Origin: Piscicola geometra
Lineage: Eukaryota > Annelida > Clitellata > Hirudinida > Piscicolidae
NCBI GenBank assembly: GCA_943735955.1
Contig: OX030965.1
Span: 2,177,701 to 2,241,700, forward strand
DNA: 64,000 bases
Direction of reading: 5' to 3'
Shown here: positions 47,901 to 57,915 of the stretch, piece after piece
Layout of the letters: each line of letters starts with the position of its first letter
Position numbering within the stretch: position 1 is the first letter of the stretch
The notes under the pieces: model-generated
What the model was told of the DNA's origin: nothing
Database searches by the model: none
The model's input: the letters and a program-made list of their open reading frames with translations, nothing else
Translations under genes and position numbers: made by a program

Positions 47901-50900
47901 GTAGTTGCATAGGTGGATGGGTAGTTGCATAGGTGGATGGGTAGTTGGATAGGTGGATGGGTAGTTGGATAGGTGGATGGGTAGTTGGATAGGTGGGTGG
48001 GTAGTTGCATAGGTGGATGGGTAGTTGGATAGGTGGGTGGGAAGTTGGATAGGTGGGTGGGAAGTTGGATAGGTGGGTGGGTAGTTGCATAGGTGGATGG
48101 GTAGTTGGATAGGTGGGTGGGAAGTTGGATAGGTGGGTGGGAAGTTGGATAGGTGGGTGGGAAGTTGCATAGGTGGATGGGTAGTTGGATACGTGGATGG
48201 GTAGTTGCATAGGTGGATGGGTAGTTGCATAGGTGGATGGGTAGTTGCATAGGTGGATGGGTAGTTGGATAGGTGGATGGGTAGTTGGATAGGTGGATGG
48301 GTAGTTTCATAGGTGGATGGGTAGTTGCATAGGTGGGTGGGAGGTTGCATAGGTGGATGGGTAGTTGCATAGGTGGGTGGGAGGTTGCATAGGTGGGTGG
48401 GAAGTTGGATAGGTGGATGGGTAGTTGCATAGGTGGGTGGGAAGTTGGATAGGTGGATGGGTATTTGCATAGGTGGATGGGTAGTTGGATAGGTGGATGG
48501 GTAGTTGGATAGGTGGATGGATAGTTGGATAGGTGGATGGGTAGTTGCATAGGTGGATGAGTAGTTGGATAGGTGGATGGGTAGTTGGATAGGTGGATGG
48601 GAAGTTGGATAGATGGATGGGTAGTTGGATAGGTGGATGGGTAGTTGCATAGGTGGATGGGTAGTTGGATAGGTGGATGGGTAGTTGGATAGATGGATGG
48701 GTAGTTGGATAGGTGGGTGGGAAGTTGGATAGGTGGATGGGTAGTTGCATAGGTGGATGGGTAGTTGGATAGGTGGATGGGTAGTTGGATAGGTGGATGG
48801 GTAGTTGCATAGGTGGATGGGTAGTTGCATAGGTGGATGGGTAGTTGCATAGGTGGATGGGTAGTTGGATAGGTGGATGGGTAGTTGGATAGGTGGATGG
48901 GTAGTTGGATAGGTGGATGGGTAGTTGGATAGGTGGATGGGTAGTTGGATAGGTGGGTGGGTAGTTGCATAGGTGGATGGGTAGTTGGATAGGTGGGTGG
49001 GAAGTTGGATAGGTGGGTGGGAAGTTGGATAGGTGGGTGGGTAGTTGCATAGGTGGATGGGTAGTTGGATAGGTTGGTGGGAAGTTGGATAGGTGGGTGG
49101 GAAGTTGGATAGGTGGGTGGGAAGTTGCATAGGTGGATGGGTAGTTGCATAGGTGGATGGGTAGTTGGATAGGTGGATGGGTAGTTGGATAGGTGGATGG
49201 GTAGTTGGATAGTTGGATGGGTAGTTGCATAGGTGGGTGGGTAGTTGCATAGGTGGATGGGAAGTTGCATAGGTGGATGGGTAGTTGCATAGGTGGATGG
49301 GTAGTTGCATAGGTGGGTGGGTAGTTGCATAGGTGGATGGGTAGTTGGATAGGTGGATGGGTAGTTGGATAGGTGGATGGGTAGTTGGATAGGTGGATGG
49401 GTAGTTGGATAGGTGGGTGGGTAGTTGCATAGGTGGATGGGTAGTTGGATAGGTGGGTGGGAAGTTGGATAGGTGGGTGGGAAGTTGGATAGGTGGGTGG
49501 GTAGTTGCATAGGTGGATGGGTAGTTGGATAGGTGGGTGGGAAGTTGGATAGGTGGGTGGGAAGTTGGATAGGTGGGTGGGAAGTTGCATAGGTGGATGG
49601 GTAGTTGGATAGGTGGATGGGTAGTTGGATAGTTGGATGGGTAGTTGCATAGGTGGATGGGTAGTTGCATAGGTGGATGGGTAGTTGGATAGGTGGATGG
49701 GTAGTTGCATAGGTGGATGGGTAGTTGGATAGGTGGATGGGTAGTTGGATAGGTGGATGGGTAGTTGCATAGGTGGATGGGTAGTTGCATAGGTGGATGG
49801 GTAGTTGGATAGGTGGATGGGAAGTTGGATAGATGGATGGGTAGTTGGATAGGTGGATGGGTAGTTGCATAGGTGGATGGGTAGTTGGATAGGTGGATGG
49901 GTAGTTGCATAGGTGGATGGGTAGTTGGATAGGTGGATGGGTAGTTGGATAGGTGGATGGGTAGTTGCATAGGTGGATGGGTAGTTGGATAGGTGGATGG
50001 GTAGTTGCATAGGTGGGTGGGAGGTTGCATAGGTGGGTGGGAAGTTGGATAGGTGGATGGGTAGTTGCATAGGTGGGTGGGAAGTTGGATAGGTAGATGG
50101 GTAGTTGCATAGGTGGATGGGTAGTTGGATAGGTGGATGGGTAGTTGGATAGGTGGATGGATAGTTGGATAGGTGGATGGGTAGTTGCATAGATGGATGG
50201 GTAGTTGGATAGGTGGATGGGTAGTTGGATAGGTGGATGGGAAGTTGGATAGATGGATGGGTAGTTGGATAGGTGGATGGGTAGTTGCATAGGTGGATGG
50301 GTAGTTGGATAGGTGGATGGGTAGTTGGATAGGTGGATGGGAAGTTGGATAGATGGATGGGTAGTTGGATAGGTGGATGGGTAGTTGCATAGGTGGGTGG
50401 GAAGTTGGATAGGTGGGTGGGTAGTTGCATAGGTGGGTGGGAGGTTGCATAGGTGGATGGGTAGTTGCATAGGTGGGTGGGAAGTTGGATGCGTGTGAAT
50501 GGATGAGTGGATGGTTGGATGGGAGCTGAAGAATAAATAAACTGATATTAATTGGTCATTTAAGGTAAAAAAAATTACTACACTTTTTTTCCAACTTGAA
50601 AAACTTTTTTTAATTTTAACAAATATAAAAAATAATTTTTAAAAAGATAAACAATAAAGTGGGAGAAAATGTATTTGCCACGGAAATGATTTCTGTACAT
50701 AAATGAAAGAAACTGAGAACAGCGTGTTCCAAACTGTCGTTTTATATTTTATAAATTCTTGGTGTGGACCTGGTTAGCCCTATGATCGACATAACTCCTG
50801 CATTCTGAGGCACACCCACATTAATTTGATCCATGTTCGCACACGCCAGCCAACTATCAGAAGTCATGTGGCCACCCGGTAGAATATGTTTTTGCACGAG

Positions 50901-53900
50901 AGACCATAGTTCCATCCCACTTCTACTAAGAAACTCCTCGGGAAAGAACTCACCACTGAGTCTCTCAACACCACCAGACACCCAGTGGCCGTTGCTTCAT
51001 TGATCTCGGAGATATTTGCGGTAGAAATATTTCCTCCATCTATTTGGATGACGATTGAGTCACCATTCTCATCAAAACATGCAGCCTCCACTGCCTCAGC
51101 CATCTTTGACCCTAATTACATTCTTTTGCATCAGCAGTTTGCACCAGTTGCTCACCATGACACCACTCCCAATGCTCCCTTCATGTTTCCTTTCACACTG
51201 AGGCATGTCAGGGAACCAGAAATACACAGTGATGGGTACTCAACTACTTTTGAGTAGTTAAACTACGTAGTTAACTACTAAGTAGTTAACTACTGCCCAT
51301 CATTGGAAATACACCATAGACTCTGGTCCAAAATCAAAACTTTCAGGACGCTAAGATGGCCACGGGAACAAAATTGATAGAATAAACGGACTTTTTTCCC
51401 ATTTCTCAAATGCCACTTTCTGCTGTGAAAACTTGGAATATAGTTGAATATGAATGAATTTAATATAATTATTTAGTTAGTTATAATTGAGTAGAATTGT
51501 TTATAATTGATAAATTTGTTTATAATTGAGTAAATTTGTTTATAATTGAGTAAATTTGTTTATAATTGAGTAAAATTGTTTATAATTGATTTAAATTGTT
51601 TATAATTGAGTATAATTTTTTTATAATTGAGTATAATTTTTTATAATTGAGTATACTTTTTTATAATTGAGTATAATTTTTTATAATTTATTACAATTTT
51701 TTTATAATTGAGTATAATCACCCAGTGAACATTCTATATGGGACCTATATGGGTCCCATATGGGCAACTATATGGGCCCCATATGGGCAGCCCATATGGG
51801 ACCCATGTCAAAATGCTACACCGAATTAAGTGGGTCCCATATGGGCTATATGGGTAACTATATGGGCAGCCTATATGGGCCCTATCTGGGCAGCCCATAT
51901 GGGCCCTATATGGGCAGCCCTTATGGGACCCATTTCAAAATGCTACACCAAATTAAGTGGGTCCCATATGGGCTATATGGGCAACACATGATTGATGGAT
52001 AAATTATTTATTTTTATAAAAAGCAATTAAAATATTTCTGCCAAACATAAATTTAAAGATGTAAGAAAAATAGTCCAAATATAAAAAATGTGATTAATAG
52101 GATTCTTCAAGATTATTTTTTTTTTAATTTTGCTTGGCTTGCTTTTCTAATTTGGACACGTGTACCTTAATTTCTTTTCTGTATTATTTATCTACTTTTA
52201 TTATTATTCAAAGCTCATTTAGCCCATTTAGGACCCATATACTTCCCAAATAGGTTTTTCTTTAAAAACACGTTAAATTTTATTCTTTTTAAAAACCCAT
52301 TTAGCCCATATAGGACCCATACAGGACCCATATAGATAATCTCTAGCCCACGAAGCCCATATAGGACCCATATAGGACCCATATTGATTACCCTTAGCCC
52401 ATTTAGCCCATATGGGACCCATATAGGCCCATATAGAATGTTCACAGGGCAGTTATAATTAAATATAATTACTTCTAACTGGATATATTTTGCTAGTCGG
52501 AAAAATGGATATAATATTTTCTAATTGGGCCAAATTCTATTTAATTGATTTCTATTGGACCTAATTGTATCTAATTGGTTCAAATTCTATCTAATTGAAT
52601 CCTATTGGACCTAATTGTATCTAATTGGTTCAAATTGCTTCAAATTGGATCTAAATGGATATAATTATTTGTAATTGTAATGAAAGAACTCAAATCATCT
52701 CCACTCTTGCAGATCCTGCAGAACCACAGAGTCTTCTTCCGCGAGAAGGATGTCTACATCTCAGAAGAGAACGCTGAAGAGCTGATGCAGAGGTTCAGAA
52801 TGCAGAAGAAAATGGGAGGTGGTGCTAGTAGTAGTATTGGTGGTGGCGGTGGTGGTAGCGGCTTCACAAAGACAGAGTATGACGAAATGTTGCAAAAACT
52901 TCCACGAGTTTTTGTTGAGGATCTAGATCTAGGGGTGAGAATGCAACAAAAATATAGTATTTTTATTATATCTAGTATAATTATGGTTAAATATATATAA
53001 TTTATTTATTTTTAATTTATTATATTGAAATATATATTGGTTTATTATATATTATTTTTTTTTGTTTTAGTTTACATATATTAAAACTTTATTTTTAAAT
53101 ATCTTTAATTCAACTATTCCAGCAGTATTATTTTCATTCTTCAATTTATAATAAAATTTTATTTCAATCGCTAGAGCTACAATGAAATCTTCAAAATCAA
53201 CGAGTCAGGCGTTTTGAAGAAGATTTTCGAAGACTTCAAAGTAACCAATCAAAATAATTTGTATAGCGCTTTTCATATATTCAAAGACAGACACCACTCC
53301 CTACAATCACACTCGTTTTAGATTATAAAGTCTAAATAATGTATTATTATAATTTGAGCTGTGCTTCAATCTACGTTAACTTTCGATTAACGCGTTAATC
53401 AATTAACGACCATTAAATTTTTTAACGCCGTTAAATATTTTAGCGCATTTATAAATTATAATTCATTTAAACCTATCCAAGTTGAACTGTTTTTTTGCAG
53501 TTTTGGTTTCATTGTCAGCAAGTGAACACAAACACTTCCCTAACTTACTGTCAACAAACGAATGGGAAATATTGCATTTCATCAAAAAACTTCCCATTTC
53601 CTATAGATTTGCAACAGGGTGAAAAATATTCAAAATATGTTACATTCAATAGTGTTACTTGCAATTTGCTGAACGGGCAACGACTCTCGGCTTGACCAAT
53701 AATGAAGGTCCAAGGTTCGAGTGCAACCAATGCCCTAGTAACCCAGAGGCGCAAATGAAAATATGCAGTCTAAGTGCAAGTACAGATTTATGTGAACGTC
53801 TATTCAGCTTGTCAGGACACATAGTTAACAAGAAAAGAATCCCTTTAGATCCAACTAATATTGAAAAACTTGTTTGCTTGAGTAACTGGCTCAAAAATGA

Positions 53901-55059
53901 TGTGTGATGATTGCATTTTTAATCATTCAAGAATTCTTTTTTTTAAATGTGTATTAATTTTATATAAAAATTCAGAGAAAATTTTATTTGTAAAATTTTT
54001 TTTAACTACTATTTTATACTAATGTCAAATATGCTTAAAACATTGCGTTAAAATACGATTAACGGCGGTTAAAATGTTTAATCGTGGAACAGCTCTAATT
54101 ATAATCATTCCTGTTCGGATCCTGTTCACACTACTTCTTCATATTTCTTCATATTTTGTTAAATTATTTTCCCCATCTACTCATCCATCCATCTTCTCAT
54201 TCACCCTCCATCTACCCACCAGAAAGTGGATGGTGACCTGACGTGTGCAGGCTGTGGTGGCTTCAACTACACGCCCTGCGCCACTTGCCACGGCAGCAAG
54301 AAAGTTTGGCGACGCTATGGCGATGATGATGATCATGATTCTGGGAGTGGTCGTCATGGTAGTAGTAGTAGTAGTAGTAGTAGCAACAGACACAGCAACA
54401 GCAACTTCTTGAGAGATGAAGTGGTGAGGTGCATGAGGTGCACGAGGTGTGATGAGAATGGCCTGGTCAAGTGTCCTGTCTGCAATGATGAAGGTGCTGG
54501 TGGTGAGGAGGATGTTGGGGGTCATGATGGTGATGATGGTGGTGGTGGTGGGGGTGGTGGGGTTAATCGGGGCAGTATGAACGATGAAAGAAGGTGGAAC
54601 GTGGAAGGAAAAGAAGAATTGGTTCGAGCGACCAACGAGAGGAGAGACGAGGCCTCCACTAGCATCCCGCTTTTCAGGGAAGTTTCAATTGGAAGTGATG
54701 TCAGTAAGAGAGGTGGTGGTGATGGTGATGATGATGATGATGATGATGGAAACGATGAAGATGATGATAATGATCATGATGACACCAACTTTACTTTTTC
54801 TTTTGGAGCGATTGGTGAGAGTGGTGAGAGTGGTGGGAGTGGTGAGAGAAGGATAACTTCTGAGACGAGAAGTGGTGGCGTGAAGGATGGGGCTGTGGTG
54901 GTGAGTTTGAAAGGAGCGCCAGTGGGAGTGGGCAGAAACACCATCAAAGTCATCAGCACCAACCCCAACAACAACAACACTGTAACTGCACACTCCTTAA
55001 ACAACAGAAGCAACGACACACACCAGTGGGTTGCTGACTTCGACGACTCTGAGGCTTGA
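20867..55059 (+). CDS. Glutaredoxin-domain cysteine-rich protein (GRXCR type), 5 exons, complete
   Basis: Vertebrate relatives (GRXCR1/2) act in actin-rich stereocilia of hair cells; the role here is unknown. Exons: 20867-23971, 24238-24333, 52713-52934, 53175-53240, 54223-55059. All introns are GT-AG and phase 0; the joined frame is 1441 aa, far longer than known relatives (roughly 290-450 aa). The first 1035 residues are mostly Q, N, S, T, P and D runs, ending in the family's pre-domain segment GSLRGVKDRVKAGVHTF. The glutaredoxin-like domain (about 1044-1163) starts GRVLLFTTSMGVVRSTSEAC, lacks a CxxC active site as family members do, and keeps LPRVFVEDLDLG with the expected cis-proline. The C-terminal zinc-finger-like region has C1171/C1174, C1182/C1185, C1233/C1236/C1239 and C1247/C1250. 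A G-rich insert (about 1101-1115) and a D/S-rich insert split conserved parts. Intron 2 is 28,379 bp. Confidence 0.9.
24238..24333 (+). CDS. GRXCR-type gene exon 2, start of the glutaredoxin fold
   Basis: This 32-codon exon sits between TCATCAG and GTGGGTGC and encodes the first strand and helix of the glutaredoxin fold (GRVLLFTTSMGVVRSTSEAC). It is isolated from the rest of the domain by the 28.4-kb intron. Confidence 0.88.
24350..26850. repeat. AT-rich composite repeat region left of the satellite (gene 3 intron 2)
   Basis: AATTATAGTTTTTATTTCAG followed by TTTCGTTTTGGAA occurs in the same orientation at both edges (twice near 24371-24450, and near 26698-26750). An inverted pair links 24514-24590 with 25610-25690 (the sequence around AAGAAAACGCGCTGC). 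A 29-bp tandem (ATAACAATTTATTTAACTGA plus TTTTAAAAC, about 6 copies) lies at 25375-25550. No coding capacity was seen. Confidence 0.7.
25711..26580. mobile_element. Large palindromic (foldback-like) element
   Basis: Arms of about 280 bp (25711-25992 and 26298-26580) are inverted copies that look more than 90 percent identical in the outer 207 bp; matched landmarks are CAATCAGCTGATT-type and GCGAGATATATCGT-type segments. A third partial copy of the arm core (AAACTATCTGAGGCGAGATA) lies in the loop at about 26055. The structure suggests a foldback or MITE-like element; no flanking target duplication was identified. Confidence 0.75.
26861..50490. repeat. Giant 20-bp satellite array inside gene 3 intron 2, about 1180 units
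   Basis: The unit is GTAGTTGGATAGGTGGATGG on the gene's sense strand, with almost no length change over 23.6 kb. Common variants are position 2 T/A, position 8 G/C, position 12 G/A and position 17 A/G; the sense strand has almost no C except at position 8. Rare variants recur at fixed spacings, showing duplications of about 1.08, 1.72-1.78 and 2.86 kb. All enormous minus-strand open frames (up to 5341 codons) arise because the reverse complement lacks stop triplets and 20 bp cycles through all frames. The array ends at 50490 with a degenerate copy (GCGTGTGAATGGATGAGTGG). Confidence 0.98.
50745..51110 (-). pseudogene. Merlin/IS1595-like (ISXO2-type) transposase fragment
   Basis: Minus-strand reading gives DSIVIQIDGGNISTANIS; then, after a frameshift near 50995, GHWVSGGVERLSGEFFPEEF and WSLVQKHILPGGHMTSDSWL. 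These match the layout of the DDE domain of ISXO2-like transposases, as in eukaryotic Merlin elements: first Asp in QIDGG, second in MTSDSW. The third catalytic residue and both ends are absent. It lies about 250 bp beyond the satellite end. Confidence 0.72.
51470..51715. repeat. About 20-bp AT-rich tandem repeat
   Basis: TATAATTGAGTAAATTTGTT-type units repeat about 11 times, drifting to TATAATTGAGTATAATTTTT. The array directly abuts the inverted-repeat element at 51721, and related TAATT words continue on its other side (52450-52680). Confidence 0.92.
51721..52449. mobile_element. 729-bp terminal-inverted-repeat element with CCCATATGGG arrays
   Basis: Ends are CCCAGTGAACATTCTATATG and, inverted, CCCTGTGAACATTCTATATG, a near-perfect inverted repeat. 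Both subterminal regions carry many CCCATATGGG / CCTATATGGG words; on the left these form a larger duplicated unit ending TTCAAAATGCTACACC. The centre (52000-52200) is unique AT-rich DNA without a reading frame. This is the architecture of a MITE. No clear target duplication was found, so the superfamily is open. Confidence 0.82.
52713..53240 (+). CDS. GRXCR-type gene exons 3 and 4, rest of the glutaredoxin fold
   Basis: Exon 3 (52713-52934) begins ILQNHRVFFREKDVYISEEN and ends LPRVFVEDLDLG, with a GGGASSSIGGGGGGSG insert in the middle. Exon 4 (53175-53240) encodes SYNEIFKINESGVLKKIFED plus FK, the last helix. The intervening intron is 240 bp and AT-rich. Confidence 0.9.
53669..53776 (+). mobile_element. 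tRNA-derived SINE, family 1, copy 3 (tail missing)
   Basis: GGCAACGACTCTCGGCTTGA, a B-box-like AAGGTTCGAGTGC and the body GCAAATGAAAATATGCAGTC match the family, but the sequence ends at CTAAGTG. It passes straight into hAT sequence (CAAGTACAGATTTATGTGAA) without the ATT tail. Confidence 0.82.
53776..53907 (+). pseudogene. hAT transposase C-terminal dimerisation fragment
   Basis: This stretch encodes SASTDLCERLFSLSGHIVNK, then KRIPLDPTNIEKLVCLSNWL and a stop: the classic hAT C-terminal dimerisation motif of ZBED-like transposases. The upstream part is replaced by the SINE and by short unrelated sequence. Confidence 0.85.
54223..55059 (+). CDS. GRXCR-type gene exon 5, cysteine-rich C-terminus
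   Basis: This exon encodes CAGCGGFNYTPCATCHGSKK, then a D/S-rich spacer, then RCMRCTRCDENGLVKCPVC, the paired-cysteine signature of the family. A roughly 190-residue low-complexity tail (G, D, S runs) follows and ends at the TGA at 55057-55059. The spacer between the two cysteine clusters is lengthened by GAT and AGT triplet runs. Confidence 0.9.
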   Translation, partial: KVDGDLTCAGCGGFNYTPCATCHGSKKVWRRYGDDDDHDSGSGRHGSSSSSSSSNRHSNSNFLRDEVVRCMRCTRCDENGLVKCPVCNDEGAGGEEDVGGHDGDDGGGGGGGGVNRGSMNDERRWNVEGKEELVRATNERRDEASTSIPLFREVSIGSDVSKRGGGDGDDDDDDDGNDEDDDNDHDDTNFTFSFGAIGESGESGGSGERRITSETRSGGVKDGAVVVSLKGAPVGVGRNTIKVISTNPNNNNTVTAHSLNNRSNDTHQWVADFDDSEA

Positions 55060-55880
55060 ATCTTCACCAACATTGCCGAATCCACCACCACAAACCTTCG
55101 GACACCACCACAGACCACTAAAAAAACATTCAGAAACCACCACAGCAACCACAAAACCACCACAGACGACCACTTAACCACGACAGACGACCACAAAACC
55201 ACCACAGACGACCACAAAACCACCACAGAGCATCATTTACGTTTTCTAAATAATCAATTTTTATCATTTGCATTGATTCACTTCATCGCCCACTAACACG
55301 CGCTGGACTATTTAGTTCTTTGCTTCTTAATAATAATTTTTTCTGTGTCTTACTTCATTTTGGAATAAGTGAAATTATTCGTAAAAAGAATGGGGAAAAA
55401 AGATGAATGGATGCATGGAAGATGAATGGATGCATGGAAGATGAATGGGGGCATGGAAGATGAATGGATGCATAGATGCATGGAAGATGGATTGATGCAT
55501 GAATGGATTCATGGAAGATGAATTGATGCATGAATGGATGTTTGATTGATGCAGGAAAGACGGACGAACAGACAAGTGAATAAATGGATTTGCAAGGTGG
55601 TAGATGGATTTGTGAAGAGTTTAAGTAAAAGAAAATAAATTGATGGCTGAGTGGAAGAATGGAATGTGTAATGTAGTGATGAAGCAGTAACTCTTTCGTT
55701 CATTTTCATAAACCCAACTTCCTACTATGTAATAGTGGTAGTAGTTGTAGTAGCAACTGAAATTGTATTAGTATAAGTGAAAGTAGCAGTAGCAGTAGTA
55801 GTAGTAGTAGTAGAAGTAGCAGATATTTGTAAAAAAAACAGTAGTAGAAAAGGTAGTAGTAGTAGTCAGGTTCACGTTCT
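55060..55880. other. DNA downstream of gene 3, simple repeats only
   Basis: AACCACCACAGACGACCAC repeats (55125-55230) probably lie in the 3' untranslated region. GAATGGATGCATGGAAGAT repeats follow (55395-55570), then AGT/GTA triplets (55735-55870). No canonical AATAAA follows the stop within 500 bp that I would assign with confidence. Confidence 0.6.
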
Positions 55881-56109
55881 GTTAAGAACCTGCTACTGGA
55901 ACCACGTGAGTTAGTACAACCTGTCTCGTGGTAAGTGTTTGGTGACTAAACCGGCAGTACGAAGAACAAAAGCTGAAGTGTCAACGGTCTTCTCAAGAGC
56001 AGTGGCCAGGTGTCACACCTTTAGGGAAAAACCCGCTAGTCCAGGAAAGCAGTTTGAACGTTTTTACCATTGTAGTTTCCCAGGCATGGTTACGGCTCTG
56101 CTGCCAAAC

Positions 56110-56535
56110 ATTCACTGTTGAGGATCTTGGCTGGCACAACTCACCGCCACAAGCTGCAACACATCATAGCTAGCTGCGAGGAGCACAACATCGACATCCT
56201 TGCTATCCAAGAGCATCGACTCAAAGCCTCTGAGACGATTTGTCACAACAAGTCGGGTGCCTGGACTAAAAGAGTGGCCCATTAGTTCTTTATGTAGAGT
56301 ACAAGTCACAAAGAATAATTGCCTTGCACCTGGAAGGAGTCCCGAGACTGTGCATTGTCACTGCATACGCACCTACCGAGCCATGGAGAAAGACAACTTC
56401 TACGATGATCTGCGAGAGTTAGTCAACAGCATACCCGCACACACGGTTACCATGTTAGCTGGTGACCTCAAAGCGCTCATTGGAGCTGACGGACACGAGA
56501 CAAATGTTAAAATTAAAGGCTCAGCCTGTTTATAG
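56110..56535 (+). pseudogene. LINE endonuclease-like domain remnant
   Basis: Around 56116-56250 one frame reads LAGTTHRHKLQHIIASCEEH then NIDILAIQEHRLK, the start of an apurinic-type endonuclease of non-LTR retrotransposons. Near 56370-56510 another frame reads RAMEKDNFYDDLRELVNSIP and VTMLAGDLKALIGADGHE, matching the FYDDL...GDFNA-type core with Lys-Ala in place of Asn-Ala. Frameshifts separate the blocks. Sequence upstream to 55880 may belong to the same element. Confidence 0.75.
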
Positions 56536-57204
56536 ATTGCGTAATCGCTTTTCCACAACAAAAAGTCTTGACTTGTGACCTACACTGGGCCTAAGGGCGA
56601 CAAACAACAGATGGACCACATTGCAATCAGCAGCTGTCGATTCTACATCACCATAAACATCGGCTCCGATCATAAGGAAGTTAGTGCTCAACTTCGGCTT
56701 TTCTTCTTTTCCAACGAAACAACCTTCATTTCACATCAGAGCTGACAGTTTCTCATTAGTCTGCAGGAACAACAAGCAATGCCTAAAATGAAGGTGAAAA
56801 ATTGGGAAATTAACAGGCTTAATGTTATTTGAGATGCACTGAAATGTTAGGTGCTACAGGTATGAAGCCAGCCATTGTGAACGCCAATGGAAGGTGCAAA
56901 CCCCGGAATGCTGACGACGAGTCTCGAAACCAATGTTGCTCATGTGGAATGTTCGTCTGCAAGGATGACCAAACACTATTTTTTAATAGTGTTCTGGGTA
57001 GTAACATTTAAACTATGATGTTCATTTACGAATTCTATTTAGTTTCTTTTGTGGTATGCTTTGTTTTTATGTAGTGTAAAAAGTCTTTATAAATAAATAA
57101 AAATAATTAATATTTCTGGAATCCATCTCGCTTATGTTTTACCTCTGAGGTACACAGGCACCGTACATTGCCTACGAAGTTTTTTTCTCTACGGCCCTCC
57201 AAGG

Positions 57205-57468
57205 GTTGAAGAAATGAAAGCTGGCAAGTCTCCGGGGCCTGAGCATGCAATGACAGCGGAAGTACTTCAGAAAGACGGTGACTTCCTTGTAAAGCAGCTC
57301 CTCACCATCTGCAGGCGAGTCTACGGCAAGTGTCGCGCACCAACCCAATGGACATCAAGCTTGATCATCCCGCTGCCTAAGAAAGGAAATCTCCAGTTGA
57401 TGACCAACTACCGAAGTATCAGCTTGATGTCCATTGCAGCCAAAGTCTACAACCGCATGCTTCTCAAC
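57205..57468 (+). pseudogene. LINE reverse transcriptase fragment
   Basis: The frame MKAGKSPGPEHAMTAEVLQK, then WTSSLIIPLPKKGNLQLMTN and YRSISLMSIAAKVYNRML matches the N-terminal part of a non-LTR reverse transcriptase (K-PGPD, IPLPKKG, NYRPISL motifs). It is cut off at 57468 by the AGT array and no catalytic FADD block remains. It is probably the same element as the endonuclease at 56110. Confidence 0.85.

Positions 57469-57915
<447 letters not shown>

Larger units (their letters stand above)
53354..54097 (+). mobile_element. hAT-family element (ZBED type), copy 2, in gene 3 intron 4
   Basis: The element is flanked by identical ATTATAAT (53346-53353 and 54098-54105), the 8-bp target duplication expected of hAT. 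Ends are TTGAGCTGTGC and, inverted, TAGAGCTGTTCC, with TTAACGCG-rich subterminal DNA as in the copy at 15445. It is an internally deleted relative in the opposite orientation and carries only the transposase C-terminus. Confidence 0.92.

Noticed and set aside
26745..50470. Enormous minus-strand open frames (up to 5341 codons, YPSTYPTTHPPI-type repeats)
   Set aside because: They are by-products of a 20-bp satellite whose reverse complement lacks stop triplets. Several frames overlap, starts are arbitrary ATGs in variant units, and the array is an intron of a plus-strand gene.
26861..50490. Telomeric or subtelomeric repeat
   Set aside because: The 20-bp unit is not a known telomere motif and the array is bounded on both sides by exons of one gene.
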